Numbered from the stretch's first letter, positions 23,604-34,291 are shown. The stretch is 64,000 nucleotides of DNA from Macrococcus sp. 19Msa1099 (GCA_019357535.2 CP079955.1:1860001-1924000); one strand, 5' to 3'. Notes: generated by a model from the letters alone, not told the origin. Program-made: numbers and translations.

Positions 23604-24121
23604 TATTTATCGCCTGCCTCTTCGATAAACTCTCTTACTAATTGTTTTTGATCTTGTTCATTGATTTCTTTGTTAATCACTTTTTGAGCAATTAGTACTG
23701 ATAATTCAGCAACACGATCATTGATGTCTGCAATCGCACGTTGTTTTTCGTTTTCAATTTCTACTTGTGCATCGCTAACAATTTTGTTTGCACGCATATT
23801 TGCTTCATGAACAATTTCTTCTTGCTGTGTTTTCGCTTGTTTCTTAGCATCTTCCATAATGACAGATACTTCTTGTTGTGTTTTAGCTAATAACGCTTTA
23901 TTTTCTTCAGCGTAATGCTTAGCTTCTTCGTTTTGACGTTTCGCATTGTCAAGGTCAGCTGTAATCCCTGCTTGACGTTCGTCCATAATGTTCTTTAATG
24001 GTCCCCATGCGAATTTGCTTAATAAGAATAGCAATAGTGCAAATAATACTAATGTATATGCCGCTGTTCCCCACTGTACGCCAGTGTGCTCAGCTGCTTG
24101 ACCTAATAATAAGAAATCCAA
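23603..24121 (-). CDS. atpF: Fo ATP synthase b subunit
   Basis: Peripheral stalk subunit, 172 residues: one membrane helix (about 18-40, AAYTLVLFALLLFLLSKFAWGPL), then a long charged coiled coil rich in Glu/Lys/Gln. The start is TTG 24121 because AAAGGAG lies eight bases upstream; ATGs at 24139 and 24151 would place that site inside the gene. The resulting length is one residue short of what I recall for the staphylococcal protein. Confidence 0.92.
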   Translation of the reverse strand: MDFLLLGQAAEHTGVQWGTAAYTLVLFALLLFLLSKFAWGPLKNIMDERQAGITADLDNAKRQNEEAKHYAEENKALLAKTQQEVSVIMEDAKKQAKTQQEEIVHEANMRANKIVSDAQVEIENEKQRAIADINDRVAELSVLIAQKVINKEINEQDQKQLVREFIEEAGDK

Positions 24122-24204
24122 GTATAACGCTCCTTTCATCGCACTTTTCATAAATGAATGGCGAAATCAGAACGACTTCGCCTTTAACGAGTTATATTTT
24201 ATAA

Positions 24205-24459
<255 letters not shown>

Positions 24460-24464
24460 TTATA

Positions 24465-25211
<747 letters not shown>

Positions 25212-25565
25212 TTATTTTTTCAAACTGTTAACAGAATGTACGATAATCATAACATACGTTAACATCAGGCCGAGTGCGATTCCAAGCAAATTAATGCTTT
25301 GCGGAAATCTTACCCAGAAGAGGCATGCCATGACCGCTATTAAAAAGCGAATCCCCATACCACTCGAAACATAGAGCACATCACTATTGATTGCTCGCAA
25401 TAAATTGTGATGCCAGACAAAACTACTGATTGCCGAAGCAATTGTACCAATGATCAATCCTAATATGAAGCTATTTCTATAGAAAATATAAATAATAGCA
25501 AGTAGAATTATCAAGCACAAAAAATACTTTAGATACAAGTTGAAAAATGTCTTAAATTCTGACAT
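25212..25565 (-). CDS. atpI: ATP synthase protein I
   Basis: A 117-residue protein with four hydrophobic segments. AtpI assists c-ring assembly and is the usual first gene of the operon. Sequence conservation in this family is low; the call relies on position, length and topology. AAGGAG lies about eleven bases before the ATG. Confidence 0.85.
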   Translation of the reverse strand: MSEFKTFFNLYLKYFLCLIILLAIIYIFYRNSFILGLIIGTIASAISSFVWHHNLLRAINSDVLYVSSGMGIRFLIAVMACLFWVRFPQSINLLGIALGLMLTYVMIIVHSVNSLKK

Positions 25566-25599
25566 ATCAGGATAAACTCCTTAGAAAAAGTTTTCACAT

Positions 25600-25619
25600 G
25601 AATGAAAACAGTTTCATTC
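25600..25619. promoter_or_regulatory. Palindrome at the atp transcription start
   Basis: GAATGAAA and TTTCATTC, 8-bp perfect arms with a 4-base loop, span about +1 to +20 of the predicted atp transcript. It could be a 5'-terminal stabilising hairpin or an operator. It resembles a cre site only weakly (two core mismatches). Confidence 0.65.
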
Positions 25620-25626
25620 CTAATTT

Positions 25627-25655
25627 ATGATAATATAGGGCAAAATATGTGTCAA
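25627..25655 (-). promoter_or_regulatory. SigA promoter of the ATP synthase operon
   Basis: Minus strand TTGACA, 17 bases, TATCAT: one mismatch in total to consensus. Predicted start near 25620. Confidence 0.85.
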
Positions 25656-25752
25656 TGCTATGTGAAAAACTTAAAAATTAAAGTTTCACTAAATGTTCAC
25701 AAATTAGACACATTTAAGCGTTTAATAAAAAGTCTGATAATTGCAAACGTAA

Positions 25753-26895
25753 TTACTTGCTTCCAACTTTAAATGGCGCAGGTTTTTCTTCTGTCAAGCT
25801 GAAATAATATTTAATATGTTCACAAATACGTTGTGAAGTTTCACCATCGCCATAAGGATTGCTCGCTTTAGACATGGATTGATATAATGTCTCATCAGTT
25901 AACAAAGATTTTGTTAATTGATAAATATCTTCTTCTTCAACGCCCGCTAACTTTAATGTCCCAGCTTTAACACCTTCAGGACGTTCGGTTGTGTCACGTA
26001 GCACAAGCACTGGCTTACCTAACGATGGTGCTTCTTCTTGCACGCCACCCGAATCTGTAAGAATAAAATGACTGCGACTTGCGAAATTATGGAAGTCGAT
26101 AACATCTAAAGGTTCAATCAATTGAATACGGTCATGATTATTTAAATGTTCTGCAGCAATTTCACGCACTTTTGGATTTTTATGCATCGGGTAGACAATT
26201 TCAACATCTTCAAACTCGTCCACGATTCTTCTGATTGCACTGAAGATATTATGCATTGGCTGACCAATATTTTCTCTTCGATGTGCAGTTAATAGAATCA
26301 CTCTACGCTCACCTGCACTGTCTAAGATATCAGAACGATAATCCGACTTTACCGTCGTCTTTAAAGCGTCAATCGCAGTATTACCTGTGATAACAATTCT
26401 ATCTTCAGGCTTATTTTCATTACGAAGATTCTGTGCTGCATCATCAGTCGGTGCAAAATGAAGGTCTGCCAATGTGCCTGTCATTTGTCTATTCATTTCT
26501 TCTGGGAATGGAGAGTATTTCTGCCAAGTTCTAAGCCCCGCTTCAACATGTCCAATCGCTACTTCATTATAAAAAGCAGCAAGACTTCCAGCAAATGTCG
26601 TTGTTGTGTCTCCATGTACAAGAATCATATCAGGGCGCGCTTCTTTGATGACTTCTTCTAATCCTAAGATAACACGGCTTGTCACTTCAGACAGTGTTTG
26701 ACCTGCCTTCATAATGTTCAAATCATAATCCGGAGTAATTCCAAATATCTCAAGTACTTGATCCAGCATTTCACGATGTTGTGCAGTCACAACAACGATC
26801 GGTTCTAATTCTGGATCATTCTTTAAAGCCAATACAAGGGGAGCCATCTTAATTGCTTCTGGTCGTGTACCAAAGATTGTCATTATCTTCTTCAT
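25753..26895 (-). CDS. mnaA: UDP-N-acetylglucosamine 2-epimerase (non-hydrolysing)
   Basis: A 380-residue cytoplasmic epimerase interconverting UDP-GlcNAc and UDP-ManNAc; in staphylococci MnaA feeds wall teichoic acid linkage-unit synthesis. Motifs: FGTRPEAIKMAPL, VHGDTTTTFAGSLAAF, GHVEAGLRT, PEEMNR, LTAHRREN and DSGGVQEEAP. AGGAG precedes the ATG. It sits 15 bases after upp, before the atp operon promoter, as in staphylococci. Confidence 0.95.
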   Translation of the reverse strand: MKKIMTIFGTRPEAIKMAPLVLALKNDPELEPIVVVTAQHREMLDQVLEIFGITPDYDLNIMKAGQTLSEVTSRVILGLEEVIKEARPDMILVHGDTTTTFAGSLAAFYNEVAIGHVEAGLRTWQKYSPFPEEMNRQMTGTLADLHFAPTDDAAQNLRNENKPEDRIVITGNTAIDALKTTVKSDYRSDILDSAGERRVILLTAHRRENIGQPMHNIFSAIRRIVDEFEDVEIVYPMHKNPKVREIAAEHLNNHDRIQLIEPLDVIDFHNFASRSHFILTDSGGVQEEAPSLGKPVLVLRDTTERPEGVKAGTLKLAGVEEEDIYQLTKSLLTDETLYQSMSKASNPYGDGETSQRICEHIKYYFSLTEEKPAPFKVGSK

Positions 26896-26909
26896 ATCAA
26901 TTCTCCTAA

Positions 26910-27539
26910 TTATTTAGTCCCGAACAATCGATCGCCTGCATCACCCAATCCTGGAACAATGTAGCCATGATCATTGAGTTTTTCATCTAGTCCTGCAATA
27001 TAAATATCTACATCTGGATGTTCTTTTTGTAATGCTTCTACACCTTCTGGAGCAGCAACGAGACACATAAATCTAATCTTTACAGCACCGCGTTTCTTCA
27101 ATGAGTTAATTGCTTCTATTGCCGATCCACCTGTTGCAAGCATTGGATCCACTACAATAAAGTCGCGCTCTTCAATGTCTTGTGGCATCTTTGCAAAATA
27201 TTCTACAGGTTGAAGCGTCTCAGGATCACGATATAGACCAATATGACCGACACGCGCTGCAGGAATCATCTTCAGCACACCTTCAGTCATGCCTAGTCCG
27301 GCACGTAATATTGGGACAACTGCAATCTTTTTTCCTGACAGGCGTTTTGCTGTCATCTCAGTAACTGGTGTCTTAATCTGTACGTCATCTAGCTCAAGGT
27401 CACGTGTTACTTCGTATGCCATTAACATACCAACTTCATCAACAAGCTCACGAAACTCTTTCGTACCCGTTGACTCCTCTCGAATATAACTTAATTTGTG
27501 TTGAATAAGGGGGTGATCAAATACATGGACTTTCGCCAT
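26910..27539 (-). CDS. upp: Uracil phosphoribosyltransferase
   Basis: Upp, 209 residues, salvages uracil to UMP with PRPP. The PRPP loop [14 protein letters not shown] and the uracil-binding C-terminus [18 protein letters not shown] are intact. AGAGGT precedes the ATG. It follows glyA by 21 bases in the same direction. Confidence 0.97.
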   Translation of the reverse strand: MAKVHVFDHPLIQHKLSYIREESTGTKEFRELVDEVGMLMAYEVTRDLELDDVQIKTPVTEMTAKRLSGKKIAVVPILRAGLGMTEGVLKMIPAARVGHIGLYRDPETLQPVEYFAKMPQDIEERDFIVVDPMLATGGSAIEAINSLKKRGAVKIRFMCLVAAPEGVEALQKEHPDVDIYIAGLDEKLNDHGYIVPGLGDAGDRLFGTK

Positions 27540-27560
27540 ACTATACCTCTTTCCTAATAA

Positions 27561-28796
27561 TTATTTATATAATGGATATTTTTCTGTTATTGCACGTACA
27601 CGCGCCTTTGCATTATGCTTCACTGTTTCATCTTCTGTATGAGCGAGCACGTCCGCAATAATCGATGCAATATCTTTCATGTCTTCTTCATTAAATCCAC
27701 GTGTTGTCACAGCCGGTGTCCCAATTCTAATACCACTTGTAACGAATGGACTTTCTTTATCAAATGGAATCGTATTTTTATTTGTAGTAATGCCGACATC
27801 GTCAAGTGCACGCTCTGCGACTTTACCCGTAATGTTACAGCTCGTTACATCTATACTCATCAAGTGATTGTCTGTGCCGCCAGAAACAATGCGTAATCCT
27901 TTTTCAGTTAAAGCATCCGCTAATGTCTTCGCATTAAGTACCACTTGCTGTTGATATGCTTTAAAGTCTTCTGTCAACGCTTCACCAAATGCGACAGCTT
28001 TGGCTGCGATAACATGCATCAATGGTCCGCCTTGAATTCCAGGAAATATCATCTTATCGATCGCTTTTGCATACTCTTCCTTACAAATGATCATACCACC
28101 ACGAGGTCCACGTAATGTCTTATGTGTCGTCGTCGTAACAAAGTCTGCATGAGATACTGGATTCGGATGAAGACCAGCAGCTACAAGCCCTGCGATATGT
28201 GCCATGTCGACCATCAGTTTTGCACCGACTTCATCTGCAATCATTTTAAACGCTTCAAAATCAATAGTTCGTGAATATGCTGATGTGCCTGCAACGATAA
28301 GTGCAGGTTTATGTTCTCGTGCAAGTTCGCGAACAACATCATAATCAATTCTTTCTGTTTTCTCATCTACACCATAAGCAACAAAATTATAATCTACACC
28401 ACTAAAGTTCACTGGCGAACCATGCGTGAGGTGACCTCCATGGCTTAAATTCATTCCTAGAACTGTGTCTCCAGGTTTTAAAGCGACACGGTAAACGGCC
28501 ATATTAGCCTGCGAACCTGAATGCGGTTGTACATTGACATGTTCCGCTCCAAAGAGCTCTTTAATACGATTGCGTGCTAAATCCTCAACGATATCTACAA
28601 ACTCACACCCACCATAATAACGACGATGCGGGTAGCCTTCAGCGTATTTATTTGTCAGAACCGATCCTTGTGCTTCCATCACGGCTTTTGATACAAAATT
28701 CTCAGACGCAATTAATTCAATATGATGGTCTTGTCTCTCAAATTCTTTCGTGATTGCTTCAAATACTTGATTATCTTGCTGTTTAATTTCTGACAT
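27561..28796 (-). CDS. glyA: Serine hydroxymethyltransferase
   Basis: GlyA, 411 residues, PLP enzyme interconverting serine and glycine with one-carbon transfer to tetrahydrofolate. The PLP lysine is Lys226 in [24 protein letters not shown] and [11 protein letters not shown] are conserved. AGGAGGG lies before the ATG. Confidence 0.98.
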   Translation of the reverse strand: MSEIKQQDNQVFEAITKEFERQDHHIELIASENFVSKAVMEAQGSVLTNKYAEGYPHRRYYGGCEFVDIVEDLARNRIKELFGAEHVNVQPHSGSQANMAVYRVALKPGDTVLGMNLSHGGHLTHGSPVNFSGVDYNFVAYGVDEKTERIDYDVVRELAREHKPALIVAGTSAYSRTIDFEAFKMIADEVGAKLMVDMAHIAGLVAAGLHPNPVSHADFVTTTTHKTLRGPRGGMIICKEEYAKAIDKMIFPGIQGGPLMHVIAAKAVAFGEALTEDFKAYQQQVVLNAKTLADALTEKGLRIVSGGTDNHLMSIDVTSCNITGKVAERALDDVGITTNKNTIPFDKESPFVTSGIRIGTPAVTTRGFNEEDMKDIASIIADVLAHTEDETVKHNAKARVRAITEKYPLYK

Positions 28797-28805
28797 AATA
28801 CCCTC

Positions 28806-29330
28806 CTATTTATATTGAGCGCGTGGCCCACCAATTAATTTCGGACGATGTGTTGCTATCGTGACTACTGCCCCGCCCACTTTTTTCGTTGTGGTTCTTA
28901 CCGGAATCTGTACATGCTTAATATGCATTCCTATAAGCGTCTGACCAATATCAATACCACAGTCTGCCTGGACATGTTCAACTACGACAGGATCCTTAAA
29001 GTGACGATAAGCTGCTGCTGACATACTGCCCCCTGCTTGTTTTGCAGGAACAACCGTAACTTCATTTAGCTGATAGTTGAGCATAACTTCTCGTTCCATC
29101 GTTAATGCTCGGTTAATATGTTCACATCCTTGAAAACAAAAATCCACACCCGTTCTATTATGAACATCATCAAATATTTCAATAAACTGTGCAGCAACTT
29201 CATCAGAACTATGTGTTCCGATTTTTTCACCGATGACCTCAGATGTAGAACAGCCGATTACACATAATTGGCCCTCTTTAAAGAAATCTTTTGCTTCTAG
29301 CTCTGTCATCAACTGTTTAAGACTATTCAT
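28806..29330 (-). CDS. ywlG: DUF436/UPF0340 protein, YwlG
   Basis: A 174-residue protein of the YwlG family (CVIGCSTSEVIGEKIG near the N-terminus, PVVVEHVQADCGIDIGQTLIG later). Function unknown; the fold resembles that of aminoglycoside-modifying type proteins in some annotations, which I would not rely on. It overlaps rpiB by eight bases and precedes glyA by nine, the same order as in Bacillus (ywlF-ywlG-glyA). Confidence 0.85.
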   Translation of the reverse strand: MNSLKQLMTELEAKDFFKEGQLCVIGCSTSEVIGEKIGTHSSDEVAAQFIEIFDDVHNRTGVDFCFQGCEHINRALTMEREVMLNYQLNEVTVVPAKQAGGSMSAAAYRHFKDPVVVEHVQADCGIDIGQTLIGMHIKHVQIPVRTTTKKVGGAVVTIATHRPKLIGGPRAQYK

Positions 29331-29769
29331 TGCAAGACTCCAGCGCTGCTAATTTATCAATCCTCTTCTGGTGGCGACCCCCTTCAAATTCAGCGTCCAG
29401 CCATGTCTGAACAATTAACAGCATTAGCCCTTCGCCTATCACACGTTGTCCCATTGCTAATATATTAGAGTTGTTATGCTCACGCGTCACTTGCGCTGTA
29501 AATACATCGTGCACTAATGCACAGCGAATACCTGGCACTTTATTCGCTGCGATGCTCATTCCAATACCTGTGCCACAAATCAAGATTCCACGGTCACATT
29601 CTCCATTCACTACATTCTTAGCAACTGGCTTAGCATAATCAGGATAATCAACAGATGTTTCATCTGGTGGGCCAAAATCAACATATTCAATATTTTGGGA
29701 CTGTAATAATTCAATGATTTTCTCTTTATACTGAAATCCACCATGATCACTTGCGATTGCAATTTTCAA
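29323..29769 (-). CDS. rpiB: Ribose-5-phosphate isomerase B / LacA family
   Basis: A 148-residue RpiB. ASDHGGFQYK carries the substrate Asp/His; the base-providing Cys is in GILICGTGIGMSIAANKV. The start is TTG 29769, with GGGAGG eight bases upstream. Converts ribose-5-phosphate and ribulose-5-phosphate. Confidence 0.93.
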   Translation of the reverse strand: MKIAIASDHGGFQYKEKIIELLQSQNIEYVDFGPPDETSVDYPDYAKPVAKNVVNGECDRGILICGTGIGMSIAANKVPGIRCALVHDVFTAQVTREHNNSNILAMGQRVIGEGLMLLIVQTWLDAEFEGGRHQKRIDKLAALESCNE

Positions 29770-29835
29770 ATAAACAACCTCCCTTAAATCTATATCACTC
29801 TATATTATACCGTATTTCATGTATGAGTAAATCAA

Positions 29836-30258
29836 TTATCGGTCGAGCTTTCGAAGCATTTCACGAATATAATAGGAGAGTTCGTTATAAGTATCTAAAT
29901 ACACTGAGAAATCCCCTCCGTAAGGGTCTGATATATCTCCCTTCTCATCCATCGCATACTCTTTTAAAGTATATACATTACTTCCTGGATACATTAACTT
30001 AATTTGCATTTTATGACTATTTGTCATCGTCAATATTAAATCCTTTTCACTATCTATAGCATCGAACTGATGACTCTCTGTTACAGGCACCAAGTTTTCC
30101 TGCTCAATGATTGATGCTGCATGCTTTGAAATAGGCTGTCCTTCTTGTGCATACAGCCCAGCTGAAGAAAATAAATGGTTAGAATTAAGTGATTTTGCGA
30201 TACTTTCTGCCATTGGACTACGACAAGTATTCCCTGTACAAACGAATACGATTTCCAT
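29836..30258 (-). CDS. ywlE: Low-molecular-weight protein arginine phosphatase
   Basis: A 140-residue LMW phosphatase. P-loop CTGNTCRSPMA (Cys7 nucleophile, Arg13) and the general acid Asp in DPYGG. The Thr inside CxGNTCR (Ile in tyrosine phosphatases) is the known specificity mark of YwlE/PtpB protein arginine phosphatases. Position beside sua5/ywlC and rpiB matches Bacillus ywlE. No arginine kinase gene (mcsB) lies in this window. Confidence 0.88.
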   Translation of the reverse strand: MEIVFVCTGNTCRSPMAESIAKSLNSNHLFSSAGLYAQEGQPISKHAASIIEQENLVPVTESHQFDAIDSEKDLILTMTNSHKMQIKLMYPGSNVYTLKEYAMDEKGDISDPYGGDFSVYLDTYNELSYYIREMLRKLDR

Positions 30259-30265
30259 ATGCCAC

Positions 30266-31270
30266 CTACTTTCTTGTAACTGCTTTATTGATACGATTCA
30301 TTAACGCATCACTACCATTATAAGACGTAAAGTCAGTAATATATATCTTTTCAATTTCCTCTATATCATCTGCACTGCGCAGCGCATCATATAAATCATA
30401 CATTGCACCCCCACTATCTTCAAACGTAGCACCAAGTTTAAAGAACCATCCACCATTCACTTTATCCTTTTCACTTAGTGGTGCAATAATCGCTTCATTT
30501 GCAGCCAGTTCCAAACTTTCAAATCGCTCCACTAATTCTAATGGGCTGTTCGGCGCATAATGTCGATATTTCATACCTGGAGCAATTGGTTTGTCTCCCT
30601 CAATACGTTCATCGCTCATACATCCAGGCACCACCATTTCCAGGTCATTGTGTGTAATCGCTCCTGGCCTTGCAATTCTAAATGGATACTGACTACAATC
30701 AACAACCGTGCTTTCTATTCCGACCTCTACTTGTTCGCTTTGAACAATGCCAAATATCTTCCCTTCCATATCATGAATCACGTGTTCTGCTTTTGTAGGT
30801 GACGGTTTGCCGCTCGTATTAGCGGACGGTGCAGCGAGCAACAAATCAGTCATCTCGATGAGTTGATGCGCAACCTTATGTGCAGGCATACGTACTGCCA
30901 CCGTATTTAGTCCCGCAGTAACACTTTCCGCAAGGATACCTTGTTTTACTGGAACGATAAATGATATAGGCCCTGGCCAGAAATAATCCATCAACTTATA
31001 AGCCGCCGCATGAATATCATGAGTAAACCATTCAAGCTGTGACAGATGATGAATATGTACAATTAACGGATTATCTTGTGGTCTGCCTTTCGCTTTGAAT
31101 ATCGCTGCTACTGCCTCTCTATTTGTAGCATCAGCTGCTAAACCATATACTGTTTCAGTGGGAATTGCGATTGTTTCTCCTGCTTTGAAACCTGTAATGA
31201 TTTCCTGTACGTGTGGATATGTGGACAAATCTTCCACATAGTTACACACATCCCAAACATTTGTTCTCAC
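30266..31270 (-). CDS. ywlC: Threonylcarbamoyl-AMP synthase, Sua5/YwlC
   Basis: A 334-residue protein with an N-terminal YrdC domain (KAGETIAIPTETVYGLAAD, FKAKGRPQDNPLIVHI, PSANTSGKPSPT) and the C-terminal Sua5 domain (PGMKYRHYAP linker). It makes threonylcarbamoyl-adenylate for tRNA t6A. The start is GTG 31270 behind AAAGGAG; the frame stays open far upstream, through the hairpin and into prmC, but that part has no ribosome site. Three DnaA boxes lie 47-88 bases upstream of the start. Confidence 0.93.
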   Translation of the reverse strand: MRTNVWDVCNYVEDLSTYPHVQEIITGFKAGETIAIPTETVYGLAADATNREAVAAIFKAKGRPQDNPLIVHIHHLSQLEWFTHDIHAAAYKLMDYFWPGPISFIVPVKQGILAESVTAGLNTVAVRMPAHKVAHQLIEMTDLLLAAPSANTSGKPSPTKAEHVIHDMEGKIFGIVQSEQVEVGIESTVVDCSQYPFRIARPGAITHNDLEMVVPGCMSDERIEGDKPIAPGMKYRHYAPNSPLELVERFESLELAANEAIIAPLSEKDKVNGGWFFKLGATFEDSGGAMYDLYDALRSADDIEEIEKIYITDFTSYNGSDALMNRINKAVTRK

Positions 31271-31310
31271 TTCGTTCACTCCTTTATTTAAAGGTCTTTC
31301 ATGTAAAAAT

Positions 31311-31360
31311 AAAAAGTTATGCACAAAATGTGGATAACTTTTTAGAATTGTGCATAACTT
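31311..31360 (-). terminator. Hairpin terminator built from DnaA boxes, between prmC and ywlC
   Basis: AAGTTATGCACA and its exact complement form a 12-bp stem, followed on the minus strand by TTTTTATTTTT. Both arms contain TTATGCACA and the loop holds TTATCCACA, so the structure contains three DnaA boxes (31317-31325 plus; 31329-31337 and 31349-31357 minus). Confidence 0.75.
31317..31357. promoter_or_regulatory. Cluster of three DnaA boxes upstream of ywlC
   Basis: Three perfect matches to TTATNCACA in 41 bases: TTATGCACA (plus, 31317), TTATCCACA (minus, 31329-31337) and TTATGCACA (minus, 31349-31357). Bacillus subtilis also has a DnaA-box cluster at ywlC, as I recall, making this likely a conserved DnaA-binding region. 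Confidence 0.8.
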
Positions 31361-31361
31361 A

Positions 31362-32201
31362 TTAACACCATTTAAACCATAGCACTCGATCATTACCATT
31401 AATATCTTTATGTATATTGACGTGTAAATGACTAAAATGTTCGTGAATATAATGTGTGAGTGCATCCGCCTGACGGTACCCGATTTCAAACGCAATAAAG
31501 GCACCTTGATTCATAACTTCCGGGAGACTTTTAATCATACGTTTATAAAGTACAAGCCCTGCATCTTCTGCAAATAGCGCAAGTTCAGGATCAAAGAGCG
31601 CGGTCAAGTTCATCTCTGTCACTTCATCTCTACTAATATAAGGGGGATTGGATAGCAGTGCATCTAGCTTTATCCCTCTTTCAATAATAGGTTGAAGTAG
31701 ATCACCTTCAAAACATGTCACTCGTGCATCTAAGAGCGCAATATTATGCAGCGCTACTTGCAACGCTTTCCGACTAATATCTGAAGCATACATCGTACAT
31801 CCACTTTCTAGTTGAACCGTTGCTGCAATCGCACCACTTCCAGTTCCTATATCTGCAACAACGTCTGATTGAGATACATGCGCTAAAGCAAGCGCTACAA
31901 GCTCTTCTGTTTCAGGTCTAGGAACGAGTACGCGTTCATCCACCATAAATTTGCGGTCATAAAACATCTGAAAACCAGTAATATGAGCAAGCGGCTCATG
32001 CCGAACAAGCCGCGCAATCCCCTCTTTATATTGCGCACATTCTTCATCACTCAACTGACGTTCACCTAGCATAATATCTGTTCTCGAGAGAGCAAACAGA
32101 TCCATCATTAGAAAAGTCGCTCCAATAGCTGGCTCTTGTGCATTAATAAGCGCTACTTCTCCTTCTTTAATAAGATTTCTTAAATTAGAGTACGCCATCA
32201 T
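31362..32201 (-). CDS. prmC: Release factor glutamine methyltransferase
   Basis: PrmC, 279 residues, methylates the GGQ glutamine of release factors. SAM-binding [12 protein letters not shown] and the catalytic NPPYIS are present, with an N-terminal helical domain. It overlaps the end of prfA, its substrate gene, by 17 bases. Two adjacent ATGs (32201, 32198) are equally possible starts. Confidence 0.96.
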   Translation of the reverse strand: MMAYSNLRNLIKEGEVALINAQEPAIGATFLMMDLFALSRTDIMLGERQLSDEECAQYKEGIARLVRHEPLAHITGFQMFYDRKFMVDERVLVPRPETEELVALALAHVSQSDVVADIGTGSGAIAATVQLESGCTMYASDISRKALQVALHNIALLDARVTCFEGDLLQPIIERGIKLDALLSNPPYISRDEVTEMNLTALFDPELALFAEDAGLVLYKRMIKSLPEVMNQGAFIAFEIGYRQADALTHYIHEHFSHLHVNIHKDINGNDRVLWFKWC

Positions 32202-33261
32202 TTAATGCTTCTAACTTAGACGTTTGTTCTGCAATTGTTAATGCATCGATGATTTCTCCTAATTTACCCTCAACAATTTGATCTAATTTTTGAATCGTCA
32301 AACCGATACGATGATCAGTTACACGATTTTGAGGATAGTTATATGTTCTAATACGTTCAGAGCGATCACCTGTTCCTACCGCTGATTTACGTTGTTCAGA
32401 ATACTTCGCTTGTTCTTCTTGTAATTTCGCATCAAATACACGTGTTTTAAGTAATTTCAATGCTTTTTCACGGTTTTTAATTTGAGATTTCTCAGAAGAT
32501 GTCGCCACAATCCCTGTTGGAATATGCGTAATACGTACTGCTGAGTCAGTCGTATTTACGTGCTGACCGCCAGAACCTGATGAACGGTACGTTTCAATAC
32601 GTAAATCTTCTTGACGAATCTCAATTTCCACATCTTCTACTTCAGGTAATACAGCAACCGTTGCTGTAGACGTATGTATTCGTCCACCACTTTCAGTTGT
32701 TGGAATACGTTGTACACGGTGTGCTCCATTTTCGAATTTCAACTTACTGTATGCACCTTTACCGATGATTGTGAAACTGATTTCTTTAAACCCACCATGA
32801 TCAGCTTCATTCGTTTCCATCACTTCAATCTTCCAGCCCTGTTCTTCTGAAAATCTTGAATACATACGGAATAAGTCTCCAGCAAAGATATTTGCTTCAT
32901 CCCCACCAGCTGCACCACGAATCTCCATAACCACGTTTTTGTCATCCATCGGGTCTTTAGGGATTAATAATAGTTTCATCCTTTCTTCTAGTTCAGGAAT
33001 TTGAGGTTTTAACGTATTGATTTCCTCTTTAATCATTTCTTGCTCATCAGCATCACTGGCTTCACCCATCATTTCTAATGCTTCTTCAAGTTGCTGTTTT
33101 ACTTCTTTGTATCCTCTATACACTTCAACCGTTTCCTGAAGGTCAGCCTGTTCTTTTGAGTATTCTCTTAATTTATCGGTATCACTTACGATATCTGGAT
33201 CACTTAATAATTCATTTAATTGTTCGTAACGCTGTTCTACAATTTCTAACTGATCAAACAT
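32185..33261 (-). CDS. prfA: Peptide chain release factor 1
   Basis: RF1, 358 residues, terminates translation at UAA and UAG. The peptidyl-tRNA hydrolysis motif GGQ is in [17 protein letters not shown]; the codon-recognition tripeptide is PTT in [10 protein letters not shown] (PxT type). AAAGGAG lies before the ATG. It follows tdk by 18 bases. Confidence 0.98.
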   Translation of the reverse strand: MFDQLEIVEQRYEQLNELLSDPDIVSDTDKLREYSKEQADLQETVEVYRGYKEVKQQLEEALEMMGEASDADEQEMIKEEINTLKPQIPELEERMKLLLIPKDPMDDKNVVMEIRGAAGGDEANIFAGDLFRMYSRFSEEQGWKIEVMETNEADHGGFKEISFTIIGKGAYSKLKFENGAHRVQRIPTTESGGRIHTSTATVAVLPEVEDVEIEIRQEDLRIETYRSSGSGGQHVNTTDSAVRITHIPTGIVATSSEKSQIKNREKALKLLKTRVFDAKLQEEQAKYSEQRKSAVGTGDRSERIRTYNYPQNRVTDHRIGLTIQKLDQIVEGKLGEIIDALTIAEQTSKLEALNDGVL

Positions 33262-33279
33262 AACATTCTCCTTTAAATT

Positions 33280-33855
33280 TTATTTAGGTACAACATGATG
33301 TTCCCTACATCTTGGTTCATAACTTTCCTTTGCACCAACAAGTATAATCGGATCATCGAACTTGGCGGGCACACCATCTATTAATCGCTGCGTACGGGAG
33401 CTAGGTGCTCCACATACACTGCAAACAGCCTGAAGTTTCGTCACATGTTCGCTAACCGCCATGAGTTCTGGCACCGGCTCAAACGGAACACCCCTAAAGT
33501 CCATATCTAGTCCGGCAACAATCACTCTATATCCTTCTTCTGCAAGCTGTGTTGCAACACCTACGATATCATTATCAAAGAACTGCACTTCATCTATCGC
33601 TATAATATCATGCGTCTCTTTTACATGTTCTAATATTTCTGATGAATGATGCACATTTACAGCTTCTACTTTATTGCCGTTGTGTGATACAACTTCCAGT
33701 TCACTATATCTATCGTCTATAGACGGTTTAAATACAATCACTTTTTGTTTTGCGAAAAGTCCACGTCGCACGCGGCGAATTAACTCTTCACTTTTCCCAC
33801 TAAACATACTTCCTGTAACACATTCTATCCAACCTGAATGGTAATGCTCATACAT
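33280..33855 (-). CDS. tdk: Thymidine kinase
   Basis: Tdk type II, 191 residues, phosphorylates thymidine. Walker A GSMFSGKS at 15-22, DEVQFFD (Walker B), the lasso region, and two zinc pairs (CSVCG and CREHH). AAAGGTGG precedes ATG 33855. It leads the tdk-prfA-prmC group. Confidence 0.97.
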   Translation of the reverse strand: MYEHYHSGWIECVTGSMFSGKSEELIRRVRRGLFAKQKVIVFKPSIDDRYSELEVVSHNGNKVEAVNVHHSSEILEHVKETHDIIAIDEVQFFDNDIVGVATQLAEEGYRVIVAGLDMDFRGVPFEPVPELMAVSEHVTKLQAVCSVCGAPSSRTQRLIDGVPAKFDDPIILVGAKESYEPRCREHHVVPK

Positions 33856-33888
33856 TTAAATGCCACCTTTATAAACAATAATCGATTA

Positions 33889-33897
33889 ATTATATCA
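33889..33897 (-). promoter_or_regulatory. Extended -10 promoter of tdk
   Basis: Minus strand TGATATAAT, about 30 bases before the tdk start. No good -35 hexamer, as is common with a TGn extension. Confidence 0.5.
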
Positions 33898-33910
33898 TAA
33901 ATTGTTTATA

Positions 33911-33949
33911 AAAAATAAAAAATCCCACAACCAAAACTGGCCATGGGAT
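33911..33949 (-). terminator. Terminator of rpmE2
   Basis: ATCCCA pairs with TGGGAT, with inner CCA/TGG pairing, and TTTTTTATTTTTT follows on the minus strand. Confidence 0.85.
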
Positions 33950-33957
33950 CATTTGAA

Positions 33958-34215
33958 TTATTGGTTGCTTGATTTGAATCCGAACTTTTTGTTGAAACGT
34001 TCCACACGACCATCCGCAGATGCGAATTTTTGACGTCCTGTGTAGAATGGGTGTGAATCAGATGAGATATCTAAACGGATAACTGGATATTCGTTTCCAT
34101 CTTCCCATGTCATTGTTTCACTTGAAGTACGTGTAGACCCACTTAAGAATTTAAAATCTGTAGTAGAATCTAAGAAAATTACTTTGTGATAATCAGGATG
34201 AATTCCTTGTTTCAT
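33958..34215 (-). CDS. rpmE2: 50S ribosomal protein L31 type B
   Basis: An 85-residue L31. It lacks the CxxC zinc motif, the type B (C-minus) form ([16 protein letters not shown]... [11 protein letters not shown]). Ending in [18 protein letters not shown] lies before the ATG. In Bacillus the type B paralogue replaces the zinc form under zinc limitation, but in staphylococci it is the usual L31; it follows rho here as in staphylococci. Confidence 0.97.
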   Translation of the reverse strand: MKQGIHPDYHKVIFLDSTTDFKFLSGSTRTSSETMTWEDGNEYPVIRLDISSDSHPFYTGRQKFASADGRVERFNKKFGFKSSNQ

Positions 34216-34261
34216 TATTTTTCAGCTCCTTTGCCCTGAACCATCCGGAACAGAGTTTATT

Positions 34262-34278
34262 CGTGAATAATTTTCACG
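34262..34278 (-). promoter_or_regulatory. Small leader hairpin before rpmE2
   Basis: CGTGAA and TTCACG around five bases, in the 5' leader about 15 bases after the predicted start. It does not fit the Zur box spacing that I know. Confidence 0.45.
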
Positions 34279-34291
34279 TCAATACTTACAT

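Noticed and set aside
25600-25619. cre site at the atp operon
   Set aside because: Only the outer TG...CA and part of the core match; two of the central positions differ.
31271-31504. N-terminal extension of ywlC by 78 codons into prmC
   Set aside because: The frame is open, but it crosses a terminator hairpin and lacks a ribosome site; GTG 31270 has AAAGGAG.
34262-34278. Zur box upstream of rpmE2
   Set aside because: The palindrome has different arm sequence and spacing and lies downstream of the predicted transcription start.
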